This document shows, one piece after another, positions 7,663-16,713 of a DNA stretch of 64,000 nucleotides; within the stretch, counting starts at the first letter, position 1, and each line of letters opens with the position of its first letter. Below the pieces are notes generated by a model that searched no databases, was not told the origin of the DNA, and was given only the letters and a program-made list of their open reading frames with translations. The position numbers and the translations under genes are program-made. This DNA is from an uncultured Lachnospiraceae bacterium (GTDB taxonomy: Bacteria; Bacillota; Clostridia; Lachnospirales; Lachnospiraceae): positions 60,583-124,582 of the forward strand of contig CAMNFR010000001.1 of NCBI GenBank assembly GCA_946537305.1, in the 5' to 3' direction.

Positions 7663-9750
7663 TTAGTCTTCCTTCTCTGCAGCTCTGGCAGCGATTTCCT
7701 TGGCCTGGACATCTGCCGGAGCCTGCTCGTAGCGGGCAAACTCATACTCAAAGCTTCCGATACCGCCGGTCATGGAGCGCAGGTCGGTGTTGTAACCGAA
7801 CAGCTCTGCCGTAGGAACATCCGCCTCAACAATAGTGCCGCCCTTGTGGTCGGGGTTCATGCCCAGCACACGGCCGCGGCGCTTATTCAGATCGCCCATG
7901 ACATCACCGGTGAAGCGATCCGGTACGCGAACCTTCAGAGAGGAGATCGGCTCCAGCAGCACAGGCTTGCTGGCCGGATCTGCGAAGGCGTTCTTTACGG
8001 CCAGGATGGTCGCCAGCTTGAAGGCCATTTCGGAGGAATCCACCGGATGGTAGGAACCAAATACCAGCGTAGCCTTCAAACCAACGATGGGATATCCGGC
8101 CAGCGGGCCCTTCTGGACCATTTCCTGAATACCTTTTTCAACCGCCGGGAAGTAGTTCTTCGGAACCACGCCGCCCACGATCTTCTCTTCGAAGACATAA
8201 GGGGTCTCCAGATCGCCGCTGGGCTCGAATTCGATGGTAACATCGCCGTACTGGCCATGTCCACCAGACTGTTTCTTATGCTTACCCTGTACCTTTACCT
8301 TACCGCGGATGGTCTCACGGAAAGCAACCTTCGGCTTGTCAAGAATGATCTCAGCTTTGTAACGGGACTGTACCTTGCTGGCAACGATTTCCAGATGCTG
8401 GTCACCGATACCGTACAGCAGCAGCTGACGATTTTCCTTATCGTTGACCATCTTCAGGGTCTGATCTTCCTCTGCCAGACGGATCAGCGCGGTGTTGATC
8501 TTATCCTCTTCGCCCTTCTTCGGGGAGGTGTACGCCATGCAGGTATAAGGAGTGGAAATAGCCGGTGCCGGATATTTCACCATCAGGCTCTTTTCGGTCA
8601 GGGTGTCGCCGGTCTGGGTGACGGAAAGCTTCTGGGCGGCGCCGATATCGCCGGCCTTCAGTTCCTTGATTTCCTCTGCCTTGTTGCCGCGCAGAATATA
8701 TACCTTGCCGAGTTTTTCGTCGGCTTCTTTATTGATGTTATACAGAGGGGTATCGCCCTTTACCACGCCGGTGCAGACCTTAAAGATGGTGTACTTACCG
8801 ATGAAGGGGTCCACCAGGGTCTTGAAGACGCGCAGGGAAGCGGGCTTGTCATTCTCATAATGGCAGACAAATTCGCCGCCGGTCTTGGTATCTTCGCCCA
8901 CGATCTGATGTTCTGCGGGGGACGGGAAGTAGCGCTCGATGACTTCCATCAGCATCTTGGTGCCGTTGCCGTTGATGCCGGAGCCGATCAGGACCGGAAC
9001 CACGTCGCCGGTACGCACGCTGCCGCGCAGAGCCTCTACGATCTCCTCGTACGTGAACTCTTCACCGCCGAAGTATTTCTCCATGGCTTCTTCACTGGTC
9101 TCAGCCACGGCTTCCATCAGTTCCTCGCGGACCTTCTCCAGATTATCCTGTACATAATCCGGAATCTCGCACTCTTCATATTCGCTCTTTTCGGTGAAAC
9201 GGCGGCCTTTCATCTTGACAACATTGACGAAACCGACAAATTTCTCATTTGCGCGGATCGGCAGATGGAAGGGAGCGATCTTCGGGCCGTAAAGTTCTTC
9301 CAGCTGTGCGACGACCGTCTTGTAGCTGGCATTGTCATCATCCATATTCGTGACGAAGATCAGACGGGGCAGATGATTCTTCTCGCAGAAATCCCATGCC
9401 TTCTGAGTGCCGACCTGCACACCAGCCTTACCGTTGACAACGATCACGGCGGCGCCGGCTACGCTCATAGCTTCCTCTACTTCGCCCACGAAATCGAAGT
9501 ATCCGGGGGTATCCAGGAGATTGATCTTTACACCATTGTGCTCGATCGGAACCACCGAGGTGCCGATGGAGAACTGACGCTTGATCTCTTCTTTATCAAA
9601 ATCACTGATGGTGTTGCCATCAGTAACTTTACCCATACGATTGGTAACACCGGTAATGTATGCCATGGCTTCCACGATGGTCGTCTTTCCGCAGCCACCA
9701 TGGCCCAATACAGCTACATTACGGATGTCTTTCGTTTCATAGATCTTCAT
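7663..9750 (-). CDS. EF-G-like translational GTPase (EF-G paralogue)
   Basis: 695 aa with EF-G domain order. G1 is GHGGCGKTT near residue 15, G3 is DTPGYFDF, and the C-terminal EF-G IV/V part includes GGIGSFEYEFARYEQ. G4 reads TNMDDD rather than NKMD, typical in my judgement of the EF-G-like paralogue group and not of the main FusA. No rpsL, rpsG or tuf lies beside it, supporting a second EF-G copy. Its job may be ribosome recycling or a specialised translation step, which is inference. The ATG at 9750 follows AGGAGG; a longer ORF to 9852 has no ribosome site. Confidence 0.85.
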   Translation of the reverse strand: MKIYETKDIRNVAVLGHGGCGKTTIVEAMAYITGVTNRMGKVTDGNTISDFDKEEIKRQFSIGTSVVPIEHNGVKINLLDTPGYFDFVGEVEEAMSVAGAAVIVVNGKAGVQVGTQKAWDFCEKNHLPRLIFVTNMDDDNASYKTVVAQLEELYGPKIAPFHLPIRANEKFVGFVNVVKMKGRRFTEKSEYEECEIPDYVQDNLEKVREELMEAVAETSEEAMEKYFGGEEFTYEEIVEALRGSVRTGDVVPVLIGSGINGNGTKMLMEVIERYFPSPAEHQIVGEDTKTGGEFVCHYENDKPASLRVFKTLVDPFIGKYTIFKVCTGVVKGDTPLYNINKEADEKLGKVYILRGNKAEEIKELKAGDIGAAQKLSVTQTGDTLTEKSLMVKYPAPAISTPYTCMAYTSPKKGEEDKINTALIRLAEEDQTLKMVNDKENRQLLLYGIGDQHLEIVASKVQSRYKAEIILDKPKVAFRETIRGKVKVQGKHKKQSGGHGQYGDVTIEFEPSGDLETPYVFEEKIVGGVVPKNYFPAVEKGIQEMVQKGPLAGYPIVGLKATLVFGSYHPVDSSEMAFKLATILAVKNAFADPASKPVLLEPISSLKVRVPDRFTGDVMGDLNKRRGRVLGMNPDHKGGTIVEADVPTAELFGYNTDLRSMTGGIGSFEYEFARYEQAPADVQAKEIAARAAEKED

Positions 9751-9863
9751 GTTGTTCCTCCTAACCGGCCAGAAAGCCGTATAAATATTGATCCTTTTCG
9801 AATCGGTGCAGTCTCCTGCCCGGCAGCGGTGCTGCCATCCCGGGAAAACCACAGTCTGTCAAT

Positions 9864-9892
9864 ATTTTACTAAACTTTTCTCTTTTATGCAA
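9864..9892 (-). promoter_or_regulatory. Promoter of the EF-G-like gene
   Basis: Minus strand: TTGCAT (9887-9892), 17 bp, TAAAAT (9864-9869). The leader of about 105 nt contains a GGCAGC/GCTGCC hairpin near 9830. Confidence 0.65.
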
Positions 9893-9956
9893 GAAGAATA
9901 TTATGATTTCACGCAATTTTTCCGCATGGTCATAATTTGAGATTTGGCTGTGTTTA

Positions 9957-10694
9957 TCAGGAATTCTTTAGTTCCTCTATCTCTGTCAATGTCAGCGGGC
10001 GCCACGCTCCTGCCGGCAGATCCATATCCAGCGCTAGGCTTCCCATGCGAAGGCGTTTCAGATACACTACATGTGCCCCCACAGCGCTAAACATCCGCTT
10101 CACCTGATGATACCGGCCCTCGGTGATCGTCAGGAGCACCTTCGGGGCTTCTGTAAACGCTTCAGGAACAGATGCCTCTGCCGGGCTGTCGGCGAGCATC
10201 GCGGGTGCCGTCAGCTTGTCATCGCCTATGTCAAGCCCCTCCGCGAAGCGGGGGATCCAGGCCGGATCCGGCTCCCGGTCCAGGACCGCCAGGTATTCCT
10301 TTTCCGCGTGATGCCTAGGTGAGAGCAGACGCTTTGCCAGTTCTCCGTCGTTGGTGAGCAGCAGCAGCCCCTCTGTATCCTTATCCAGTCGACCGACCGG
10401 GGCTACATCCTTCCGCACCCTGCCGCCGATCAGATCCATCACCGTTTTCTCACGGCTGTCCCTGACCGCCGTGATCACGCCTGCGGGCTTATGCAGCATT
10501 ATATAGGAGAAAGCTTCGTAGCAGATCCGCTCCCCGTCCACACAGACCTCATCTGTATCGGTATCGATCGGCGTATCCGACTTCTTCATGATCTTTCCGT
10601 TGACGGTCACATGGCGGTGACGGCACATTTCCCGGAGCTCGCTCCGGCTTGCCACGCCCATTTCCGACAACATACGATCCAGACGCATCTTCAT
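9957..10694 (-). CDS. rsuA: 16S rRNA pseudouridine synthase, RsuA family
   Basis: 245 aa. An S4 RNA-binding domain (about residues 3-50, RLDRMLSEMGVASRSEL) is followed by the synthase fold. The catalytic aspartate is D104 in GRLDKDTEGLLLLTNDG. HKPAG near residue 68 is typical of the RsuA/RluB/E/F group. Specificity for 16S U516 is inferred from the short, RsuA-like layout; RluB-type activity on 23S cannot be excluded. It begins 9 bp past the methyltransferase stop and is probably co-transcribed with it. GAGG lies about 8 bp before the ATG. Confidence 0.85.
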   Translation of the reverse strand: MKMRLDRMLSEMGVASRSELREMCRHRHVTVNGKIMKKSDTPIDTDTDEVCVDGERICYEAFSYIMLHKPAGVITAVRDSREKTVMDLIGGRVRKDVAPVGRLDKDTEGLLLLTNDGELAKRLLSPRHHAEKEYLAVLDREPDPAWIPRFAEGLDIGDDKLTAPAMLADSPAEASVPEAFTEAPKVLLTITEGRYHQVKRMFSAVGAHVVYLKRLRMGSLALDMDLPAGAWRPLTLTEIEELKNS

Positions 10695-10703
10695 TTATAT
10701 ACC

Positions 10704-12950
10704 TCACTGCGCTCCGGCTCTCTCAAACAGAAGAGCCAGCTGGCGCTCCTCGCTCTGCCCTGTGCACCCGTAAATCTCTTCCACCAGCGCATCTGTCTGT
10801 TGGTGCGCAGCCCTTAGCGGCTCCGGCATGGTCTCCGGATCATACAGCCAGGCCAGGGACCTTCCCAGATAGTCCTGCCGCACCGTCAGGATCTGTTCCG
10901 CAGCAGCAGAAAGCTCCTTCTTTGCGGCTGTGTCCAGCTCCGGGAAGGGATAATTATTGTATACGATAGACGCAGAATAGCGGTAATCGCTCTTCAGACG
11001 CCCCGCCACGGTCTGCACCCACAGCATATGCATTCTTGCATTCAGCAGGGCAAACAGCCAGGGCTCCGCCTGCGGTATCATCTGCATGGCATCGCTGGCC
11101 ACCACACGGCTGTCGGCAAAGCCCATGGGTATGATCTGCCTCCGTACGGAGGAGACCCGCGGCACCAGGATCATCGACCCGCCCTGCGGCTGACGGTCCT
11201 CACAGAAATACTGCGGAAACAGGGCCATCTCTTTGGTCCTGGGCCTGGAGCTTGCGGCCCGGTATTGCTGCACAGCAGAGAGTCTTTCTGCGATCTCCGG
11301 GATCCGGTAAATCTCCTCCGGCGTCTCCTGCGTGAACCACAGACAGTAGCGGTTCTTTCCGCGGATAAATTCCACCGCGCCTAAGAACAGACGGATCCAG
11401 GGCCGCAGGGATGGATGGGCATCCAGCAGCTTTTCGCGCTCTTCCGCGGATAATATCAGATGTCCGCCGTCGTTGGCCATACTGCCGAATTGCATGGCCG
11501 GGACCTCGGAAACCGGATCTCTGCGGGCAGAGATCACCACCTCCGGCGCCGCAGCCAGGTAAGCATTGATATACGGGACCAGTCTTCTTTCGGTCCCTTC
11601 GAACAGAGGCTTCAGGCTTTGGTGCTGGCTGCCCCGGGCAGCATGATCCGCGTCGGAAAAACCAATGATCACACAATGCACCCTCGCCTGTTCCCGGCAC
11701 TCGTTGTTCCAGATAAAGGTTCGCCGGGCAAAATCGATCTGCATATGCCAGGTATCCCGCAGGGTCTTCCACAGCAGCGAAGCCTGCTCTCCCTGGGAGA
11801 TACTGTTGGTCGAAACAAAAGCGGCCCGGATATCCGTTCCCATCATAAAAGCAGCCGCTTTCCGATACCAGGCTGTCACATAGTCCAGCTCGCCCCATCC
11901 CTGAAAGCCGCCAAAGACTGCCTTCATATCTGCCTTCTGCGAAGCATTCATCAGACGGGCGCCCACAAAAGGCGGATTTCCGACAATATAGGAAAGACGG
12001 TCTTTGCTGACCAGATCTGACCAATTCAGGGTGAGGGCGTTGGCCACACGGATCCCCAGCAGACTGATCATGGTAGGCGTGACGCCGCCCGTCCCGAAGC
12101 GTTCTGCCGCCAACAGATCCATCTGGCGCTCTGCCAGCCACAGGCCCACCCGGGCAATATTGGCCTGAAATTCAGAAAGTTCGATCCCCAGGAACTGTGC
12201 CACGGATACGTGGCAATAGAGAGAAATGTCCAGGATACGCTGGGAGGTATCGAAGAGCTCTTCGATCACATCCAGTTCCAGCAGCCGCAGGCGCTGATAA
12301 ATTCGGATCAGAAAATTGCCGCAGCCACAGGCAGGGTCCAGGAAGGTGATGCGGCTGAGCTTGTCGTAGAAGACTGTCAGCCGACGCCGGTTTCCCCGGC
12401 AGGCCTCACGCTCCCGCAGCAATTCATCAAATACCAGCGGATCGATCAGCCGGTCAATATTGTCCTCCGAGGTATAATAAGCCCCCCACTCACGGCGGTC
12501 CGTCTGATTCATGATCTCCTGAAACAGGGCACCGAAGAGAGCCGGGGAAAGTTCTCCCCAGGGAAGATCTTTCCCTGCCATAATGGCAGGCAGCAAAAAG
12601 GGATCCTCCGCACGCGCGGGGATCTCCTGCATAAACAGGCTCCGGCTCAGCACCGGCAGGCGGCGGAAAAGCTCCGGAAAATCCTCCCGGTGTTCGCCCG
12701 CCAGGGCAGAAAAAAGCATTTGCAGCCTGGAAGCCGCGTCAGGATCTCCGGGCAGCGGCGCTGTCAGGCACTCATAAAAAGAGACTCTGGAGAACACGCC
12801 GGTGTCCTGAGAGAAATACAGCAAAAGCAGGCGGACCAGAAGGATCTCCCGCTCCTTATCTGTGTAGCCTGCTTCCGTAAAACGGCCATTCAGCATGTTC
12901 ATCTGCTCCATGGCCTGTACATTGATATCGGAGGATTCCGCCCTGCCCAT
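10704..12950 (-). CDS. MmeI-family N6-adenine DNA methyltransferase lacking the nuclease domain
   Basis: 748 aa. The layout resembles the methylase half of type IIL enzymes such as MmeI. A helical N-terminal region (about 30-150, including LLVRLLLLYFSQDTGVF) is followed by motif X-like GAYYTSEDNI (156-165), SAM motif I DPACGCGNF (205-213) and catalytic motif IV NPPF (325-328). Further on are FVSTNSISQGEQ and a C-terminal target-recognition part. MmeI itself is about 920 aa with an N-terminal PD-(D/E)XK nuclease; that part is absent. AAAGGAGG 5 bp before the ATG shows this is the native start. It is therefore likely an orphan, protective or regulatory methylase. Confidence 0.85.
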   Translation of the reverse strand: MGRAESSDINVQAMEQMNMLNGRFTEAGYTDKEREILLVRLLLLYFSQDTGVFSRVSFYECLTAPLPGDPDAASRLQMLFSALAGEHREDFPELFRRLPVLSRSLFMQEIPARAEDPFLLPAIMAGKDLPWGELSPALFGALFQEIMNQTDRREWGAYYTSEDNIDRLIDPLVFDELLREREACRGNRRRLTVFYDKLSRITFLDPACGCGNFLIRIYQRLRLLELDVIEELFDTSQRILDISLYCHVSVAQFLGIELSEFQANIARVGLWLAERQMDLLAAERFGTGGVTPTMISLLGIRVANALTLNWSDLVSKDRLSYIVGNPPFVGARLMNASQKADMKAVFGGFQGWGELDYVTAWYRKAAAFMMGTDIRAAFVSTNSISQGEQASLLWKTLRDTWHMQIDFARRTFIWNNECREQARVHCVIIGFSDADHAARGSQHQSLKPLFEGTERRLVPYINAYLAAAPEVVISARRDPVSEVPAMQFGSMANDGGHLILSAEEREKLLDAHPSLRPWIRLFLGAVEFIRGKNRYCLWFTQETPEEIYRIPEIAERLSAVQQYRAASSRPRTKEMALFPQYFCEDRQPQGGSMILVPRVSSVRRQIIPMGFADSRVVASDAMQMIPQAEPWLFALLNARMHMLWVQTVAGRLKSDYRYSASIVYNNYPFPELDTAAKKELSAAAEQILTVRQDYLGRSLAWLYDPETMPEPLRAAHQQTDALVEEIYGCTGQSEERQLALLFERAGAQ

Positions 12951-12967
12951 AAAAGCCTCCTTTAGAA

Positions 12968-12996
12968 ATGAGCCCAGCGCCCTGCGCTGAGCTCAT
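12968..12996 (-). promoter_or_regulatory. Leader hairpin before the methyltransferase
   Basis: GAGCCCAGCGC (12970-12980) and GCGCTGAGCTC (12984-12994) pair with one mismatch around a CCT loop, extended by AT/AT pairs. It ends about 10 bp before the AAAGGAGG ribosome site, so it could modulate translation. A weak TTTATT-17-TTATAA promoter may lie upstream; I do not rely on it. Confidence 0.45.
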
Positions 12997-13026
12997 TCAA
13001 AATACTGTTATAACACTAAACAATGC

Positions 13027-13208
13027 AACGAATAAAACGGATGTCTCCGCGCTTCGCGCTCCCGACATCCTAAACGATATTCGCAAATCGCATCGCTCCC
13101 TTTGGTCGCGCTGCTATTTTGCTCATATCGTTTCATCCGTCTGATGTATGAACGCTCATCCATGCAAGCATGTCTGCTCGTTCATTCATCATCCGGATTT
13201 TATTCGTT
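13027..13208. repeat. Nested three-hairpin element in a large inverted repeat after yebC
   Basis: AACGAATAAAA (13027-13037) pairs with TTTTATTCGTT (13198-13208), enclosing three side-by-side hairpins. Module C is GGATGTC/GACATCC (13039-13070) with inner GCGC-TTC-GCGC. Module B is AAACGATAT/ATATCGTTT (13072-13133). Module A is ATCCG...CGGAT (13135-13198) with ATGAACG/CGTTCAT and CATGC/GCATG inside. The element takes in the yebC stop codon. It may terminate yebC, or be a dispersed palindromic repeat. Module C shares its core with a second hairpin at 45701-45732. Confidence 0.65.
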
Positions 13209-13934
13209 ATTTTCCCAGTTGTGCCAGACGTTCTGGACGTCGTCGTCGTCATCCAGCAGGTCGAGGGTGCGGTTAATCATCTTGATGTCCTGCTCGCTGG
13301 TCAGGGTGACCCAGGTCTGCGGAATCATGGTGATGTCTGCCTCCAGCATGGGCAGGCCTTCTTTTTCCAGCGCTTCGCGCACAGCGCTGAAGTCGTCCGG
13401 ATCGGTGATGATCTCGTAGCTGTCTTCTTCCTCGGTGATATCCTCTGCGCCGGCATCCAGGGCAATCATCATGAGATCATCGAAGTCCATGTCGATCTCT
13501 TCTTTATCCAGAATGATCTGGCCCTTGCGGTCGAACATGAAGGATACGCAGCCCTGTGCGCCTACGTTGCCGCCGCCCTTGGTGAAGGCGTTGCGGACAT
13601 TGGAAGCGGTGCGGTTCTTGTTGTCCGTCAGTGTCTCTACAATAATGGCCGTGCCGCTGGGGCCGTAGCCTTCATAGGTAGCGACCACGTAATCCACGGC
13701 GGAGCCGTCTCCGGCAGCCTTTTTGATGCTGCGGTCGATGGTATCGTTCGGCATGTTATTGGCCTTGGCCTTTGCAATGCAGTCGCGAAGCTTGCTGTTA
13801 TTGGCAGGGTCCGCGCCGCCCTCTTTTACCGCCACGGCGATCTCACGGCCGATACGGGTAAAGATCTTGCCCTTCGCGGCGTCATTTTTCTCTTTCTTGC
13901 GCTTAATATTCGAAAACTTAGAATGTCCGGACAT
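13200..13934 (-). CDS. yebC: YebC/PmpR-family protein (translation/transcription regulator)
   Basis: 244 aa, the normal size for the family. It starts with the hallmark [21 protein letters not shown] and ends in an acidic [14 protein letters not shown] segment. Classically annotated as a DNA-binding regulator; recent work links family members to relief of ribosome stalling at proline stretches. AAGGAG lies 9 bp upstream. It has its own promoter in the gap after alr, and its stop codon lies inside the 13027-13208 inverted repeat. Confidence 0.93.
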   Translation of the reverse strand: MSGHSKFSNIKRKKEKNDAAKGKIFTRIGREIAVAVKEGGADPANNSKLRDCIAKAKANNMPNDTIDRSIKKAAGDGSAVDYVVATYEGYGPSGTAIIVETLTDNKNRTASNVRNAFTKGGGNVGAQGCVSFMFDRKGQIILDKEEIDMDFDDLMMIALDAGAEDITEEEDSYEIITDPDDFSAVREALEKEGLPMLEADITMIPQTWVTLTSEQDIKMINRTLDLLDDDDDVQNVWHNWENNE

Positions 13935-13993
13935 GTTCCAACGCTCCTTTTTCTCTTCTTTTCTGCGTTCCTTTACACAGGTATTTCTGTAAG

Positions 13994-14022
13994 ACTATAT
14001 CATATCACCGGGGTATTTTCAA
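13994..14022 (-). promoter_or_regulatory. Promoter of yebC
   Basis: Minus strand: TTGAAA (14017-14022), 17 bp, TATAGT (13994-13999), directly after the alr stop codon, about 60 bp before the yebC ATG. Confidence 0.7.
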
Positions 14023-14026
14023 GGCA

Positions 14027-15148
14027 TTACCCTACATAAATCCTCGGCACTCTCTTCCCGATATCGCACATAAATTCATAGGGAAATCTTCCGGAAAGAT
14101 CGGAAAGGATCTCCACGGGAATCGTCCCATTTTCATCCTGGCCTGTCAGCAGCACGGTATCTCCGCGATGTGCCTCCGGGATATCCGTTACATCCACCAT
14201 CATCTGGTCCATACACACGCGGCCCAGTATAGGTGCCTTTTTGCCATGTATCATCACATAGCCCTTATCGGAAAGCTGCCTTGGATAGCCATCCCCGTAG
14301 CCCACCGGAATCGTAGCGACCCGTCTGTCAGAATCCGCCACATACATATACCCATAGCTGATTCCGGCGCCGGCGGGGACATCCTTGATCAGGACGATCT
14401 CGCTCTTCCAGGTGAGGGCCTGTGTCAGCGGAATCTCCTGCGCCACCTCATCCGAGGGATAAATGCCGTACAGCGAAATGCCGATGCGCACCATGTCCAT
14501 CCACTCATCCTGCATTTCCATGGTCGCCGCACTGTTGGCGCAATGGTGAATGGTAATGGGCGCTTCACCTTTTTCTACGCCGCGGATAAACCGCCGGAAA
14601 GCCTCTGACTGTTCCAGCGTCTGTCGCTTGTCCGTCTCATCCGCGCGGGCAAAATGCGTAAAGATTCCCTCCACAAAGATCCCCGGCATACGACGGATCT
14701 GACGGACAGTATTCACCGTCTCCTCGTTCACCGGAAAACCGATGCGGTGCATGCCGGTGTCCACCTTGATGTGGACCAAGGCTTCTCTCCCCAGGCGGAC
14801 GGCGGTCTCCGACAGTTCTTTTGCATCCTCCTCGGAAAATATGGGAATGCGGACCTCCTGCCGGATCAGGGCCTCGTAATCCCGCGGCCACGTATAGCCC
14901 AGGATCAGAACAGGGAGAGTGATGCCGGCATCGCGCAGTTCAAAGGCTTCTTCTGCAGCGGCTACCGCCAGGAAATCTACTTCCTTCTGCAGCCGTCGCA
15001 CAATGGGAATGGCGCCATGACCATATCCGTCCGTCTTGACCACCAGACAGCGGCGGACAGAAGACGGGATACGGTCAGAAAGTGCATGATAGTTCTGTTC
15101 AATGGCGGCCAGATCTACAACAGCCGCGGTACGGTTCCATTGTCTCAT
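14027..15148 (-). CDS. alr: Alanine racemase
   Basis: PLP enzyme making D-alanine for peptidoglycan, 373 aa. The PLP lysine is K38 in VVKTDGYGHG; the usual VKANAYGHG is slightly altered. The opposing tyrosine lies in ISYGYMYV, and HHCANSAAT and GYGDGYPR are further family marks. The ATG at 15148 overlaps the nnr stop by ATGA, indicating translational coupling. The longer frame to 15202 has no separate start signal. It supplies D-Ala for the cell-wall cluster encoded just upstream. Confidence 0.93.
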   Translation of the reverse strand: MRQWNRTAAVVDLAAIEQNYHALSDRIPSSVRRCLVVKTDGYGHGAIPIVRRLQKEVDFLAVAAAEEAFELRDAGITLPVLILGYTWPRDYEALIRQEVRIPIFSEEDAKELSETAVRLGREALVHIKVDTGMHRIGFPVNEETVNTVRQIRRMPGIFVEGIFTHFARADETDKRQTLEQSEAFRRFIRGVEKGEAPITIHHCANSAATMEMQDEWMDMVRIGISLYGIYPSDEVAQEIPLTQALTWKSEIVLIKDVPAGAGISYGYMYVADSDRRVATIPVGYGDGYPRQLSDKGYVMIHGKKAPILGRVCMDQMMVDVTDIPEAHRGDTVLLTGQDENGTIPVEILSDLSGRFPYEFMCDIGKRVPRIYVG

Positions 15149-16653
15149 ATATCCTTGATCCCCTCTATAATATCCCCTGCCAGCATGGCACGCTGCCCGC
15201 ATTCTGCAGCGGCAGCATCGCCTGCAGCTGCATGCAGCAGTACGCCCGCCACAGCTGCCTCCGCTACATCCATACCAGACGCCAACAGCGCCCCCAGCAC
15301 ACCGGAGAGCACATCTCCACTGCCGCCTGTCGCCATGCCCGCATTTCCGCAGGTATTAATGAAACAACTATTCCCATCAGCCGGCACAACCACTGTTCGC
15401 GCGTCTTTCTGGACAACCGTGACCTCATGTGCCGCCGCATATTCTCTGGCACTGCGCACCGGATCCGCCTGAATCTGAGAAACAGGCAGGCCCGTCAGGC
15501 GCGCCATTTCTCCCAGATGTGGAGTAATGATCATCCCGGCGTTCAGCATAGAAGCCATTTCCTCGTTCGCCGCCAGGATATTCAGGGCATCCGCATCCGC
15601 TACCAGCGGGGTCTTCACATACTGCAGCACATACCGGAGAATACGCTTTGCCTTACCATCCGTGGAAAGGCCCGGACCTATGACTACGGCGTCCGCCCAG
15701 GAAAGCAGTTCGTCCATCTGCTCCGGTGAAAACGAATCCTCATAGGTGGTCAGTACCGCCTCCGGAAGAGCGGTCTGCAGGATCAGCCGGTTGCACTCCG
15801 GTGTGAACACACGCACCAGTCCGGCGCCTGTGCGATAGGCTGCTTTTGCGGCAAGAATGGCCGCGCCGGCCATATTTTTACTCCCGGCCATCACCAGCAC
15901 CTTGCCGCAGCTTCCTTTATTTGCCCATGCCAGACGGGCCGGCAGGTGACAGAGCGCCTCGCGCCTCAGGGTAAACGCCTTCGGCTCCACTGCCTCCAGG
16001 CCTTTGTGAGATATACCGATGCTTCTGACCACGCACTCCCCGGCATAGTCTGCCCCGGGATACAGTGCCAGTCCCCGCTTCTGAAATTCAAACGTGACCG
16101 TAAGATCTGCCCGCACAGCCTTTCCCAGCACCGCACCTGTATCCGCGCTGATGCCGGTGGGAATATCCACCGCCGCCACAAAGCAGTGCGATGCGGCCAT
16201 AATGTCGCAGATGTTCCCGATCTTATCGTTCAGGGGACGCGCCAGTCCTGTACCCAGCATGGCATCCACCAAAAGATCATATCGATCCTGCCGCAGACTT
16301 TCCGCATCCGGGATCTCAGGCGTGACCGGAATGCCCAGTTTCTGACAGATCCCGAATTGTGTGCTCCATTCCGGGGTGGCATGTGCCCGGTTTCCCGTTA
16401 CCACCACACGCACATCATCGCCTGCCATGCGGAACAGGCGGGCCATGACCATGCCATCCGCGCCGTTATTGCCCGTGCCGGCAAATATCAGCACCCGCAG
16501 AGCGCCGGGCAACCGCTTTTTGCACTCCTCAAAGGCGGCCAGCGCAGCCCGTTCCATCAGCACCAACGAAGGAATCCCGATGGTCTGAATGGAATAAGCA
16601 TCCAGTCTGCGCATTTCTTCCGCCGTCACCAGCACCTGTCTGTCTTTTATCAT
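15145..16653 (-). CDS. nnr: Bifunctional NAD(P)H-hydrate epimerase/dehydratase
   Basis: Repairs hydrated NADH and NADPH. The 502-aa fusion has an N-terminal YjeF-type epimerase (about 1-215, with FAGTGNNGADGMVMARL at 58-74) and a C-terminal ADP-dependent dehydratase of ribokinase fold (about 225-502, with TGGSGDVLSGVLGALLAS near the end). The acidic residue in GGSGDVL is the expected catalytic Asp. The ATG at 16653 has GAGGTGG just before it; an upstream in-frame start at 16671 lacks one. It lies between rex and alr, 60 bp after rex. Confidence 0.92.
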   Translation of the reverse strand: MIKDRQVLVTAEEMRRLDAYSIQTIGIPSLVLMERAALAAFEECKKRLPGALRVLIFAGTGNNGADGMVMARLFRMAGDDVRVVVTGNRAHATPEWSTQFGICQKLGIPVTPEIPDAESLRQDRYDLLVDAMLGTGLARPLNDKIGNICDIMAASHCFVAAVDIPTGISADTGAVLGKAVRADLTVTFEFQKRGLALYPGADYAGECVVRSIGISHKGLEAVEPKAFTLRREALCHLPARLAWANKGSCGKVLVMAGSKNMAGAAILAAKAAYRTGAGLVRVFTPECNRLILQTALPEAVLTTYEDSFSPEQMDELLSWADAVVIGPGLSTDGKAKRILRYVLQYVKTPLVADADALNILAANEEMASMLNAGMIITPHLGEMARLTGLPVSQIQADPVRSAREYAAAHEVTVVQKDARTVVVPADGNSCFINTCGNAGMATGGSGDVLSGVLGALLASGMDVAEAAVAGVLLHAAAGDAAAAECGQRAMLAGDIIEGIKDI

Positions 16654-16713
16654 CTTTCCACCTCGACACAAAGCAGACCCGGAACCTCCAGCCCCGGGTC
16701 TGCCCCAAAAGTC

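Noticed and set aside
7846..9873. A 675-codon open frame on the plus strand opposite the EF-G-like gene
   Set aside because: It is antisense to a gene with full GTPase motifs, promoter and ribosome site; its translation has no domain sense.
13072..13133. Short open frames in the yebC-methyltransferase gap as a detached nuclease
   Set aside because: The region is made of nested hairpins; no frame is long enough for a PD-(D/E)XK domain.
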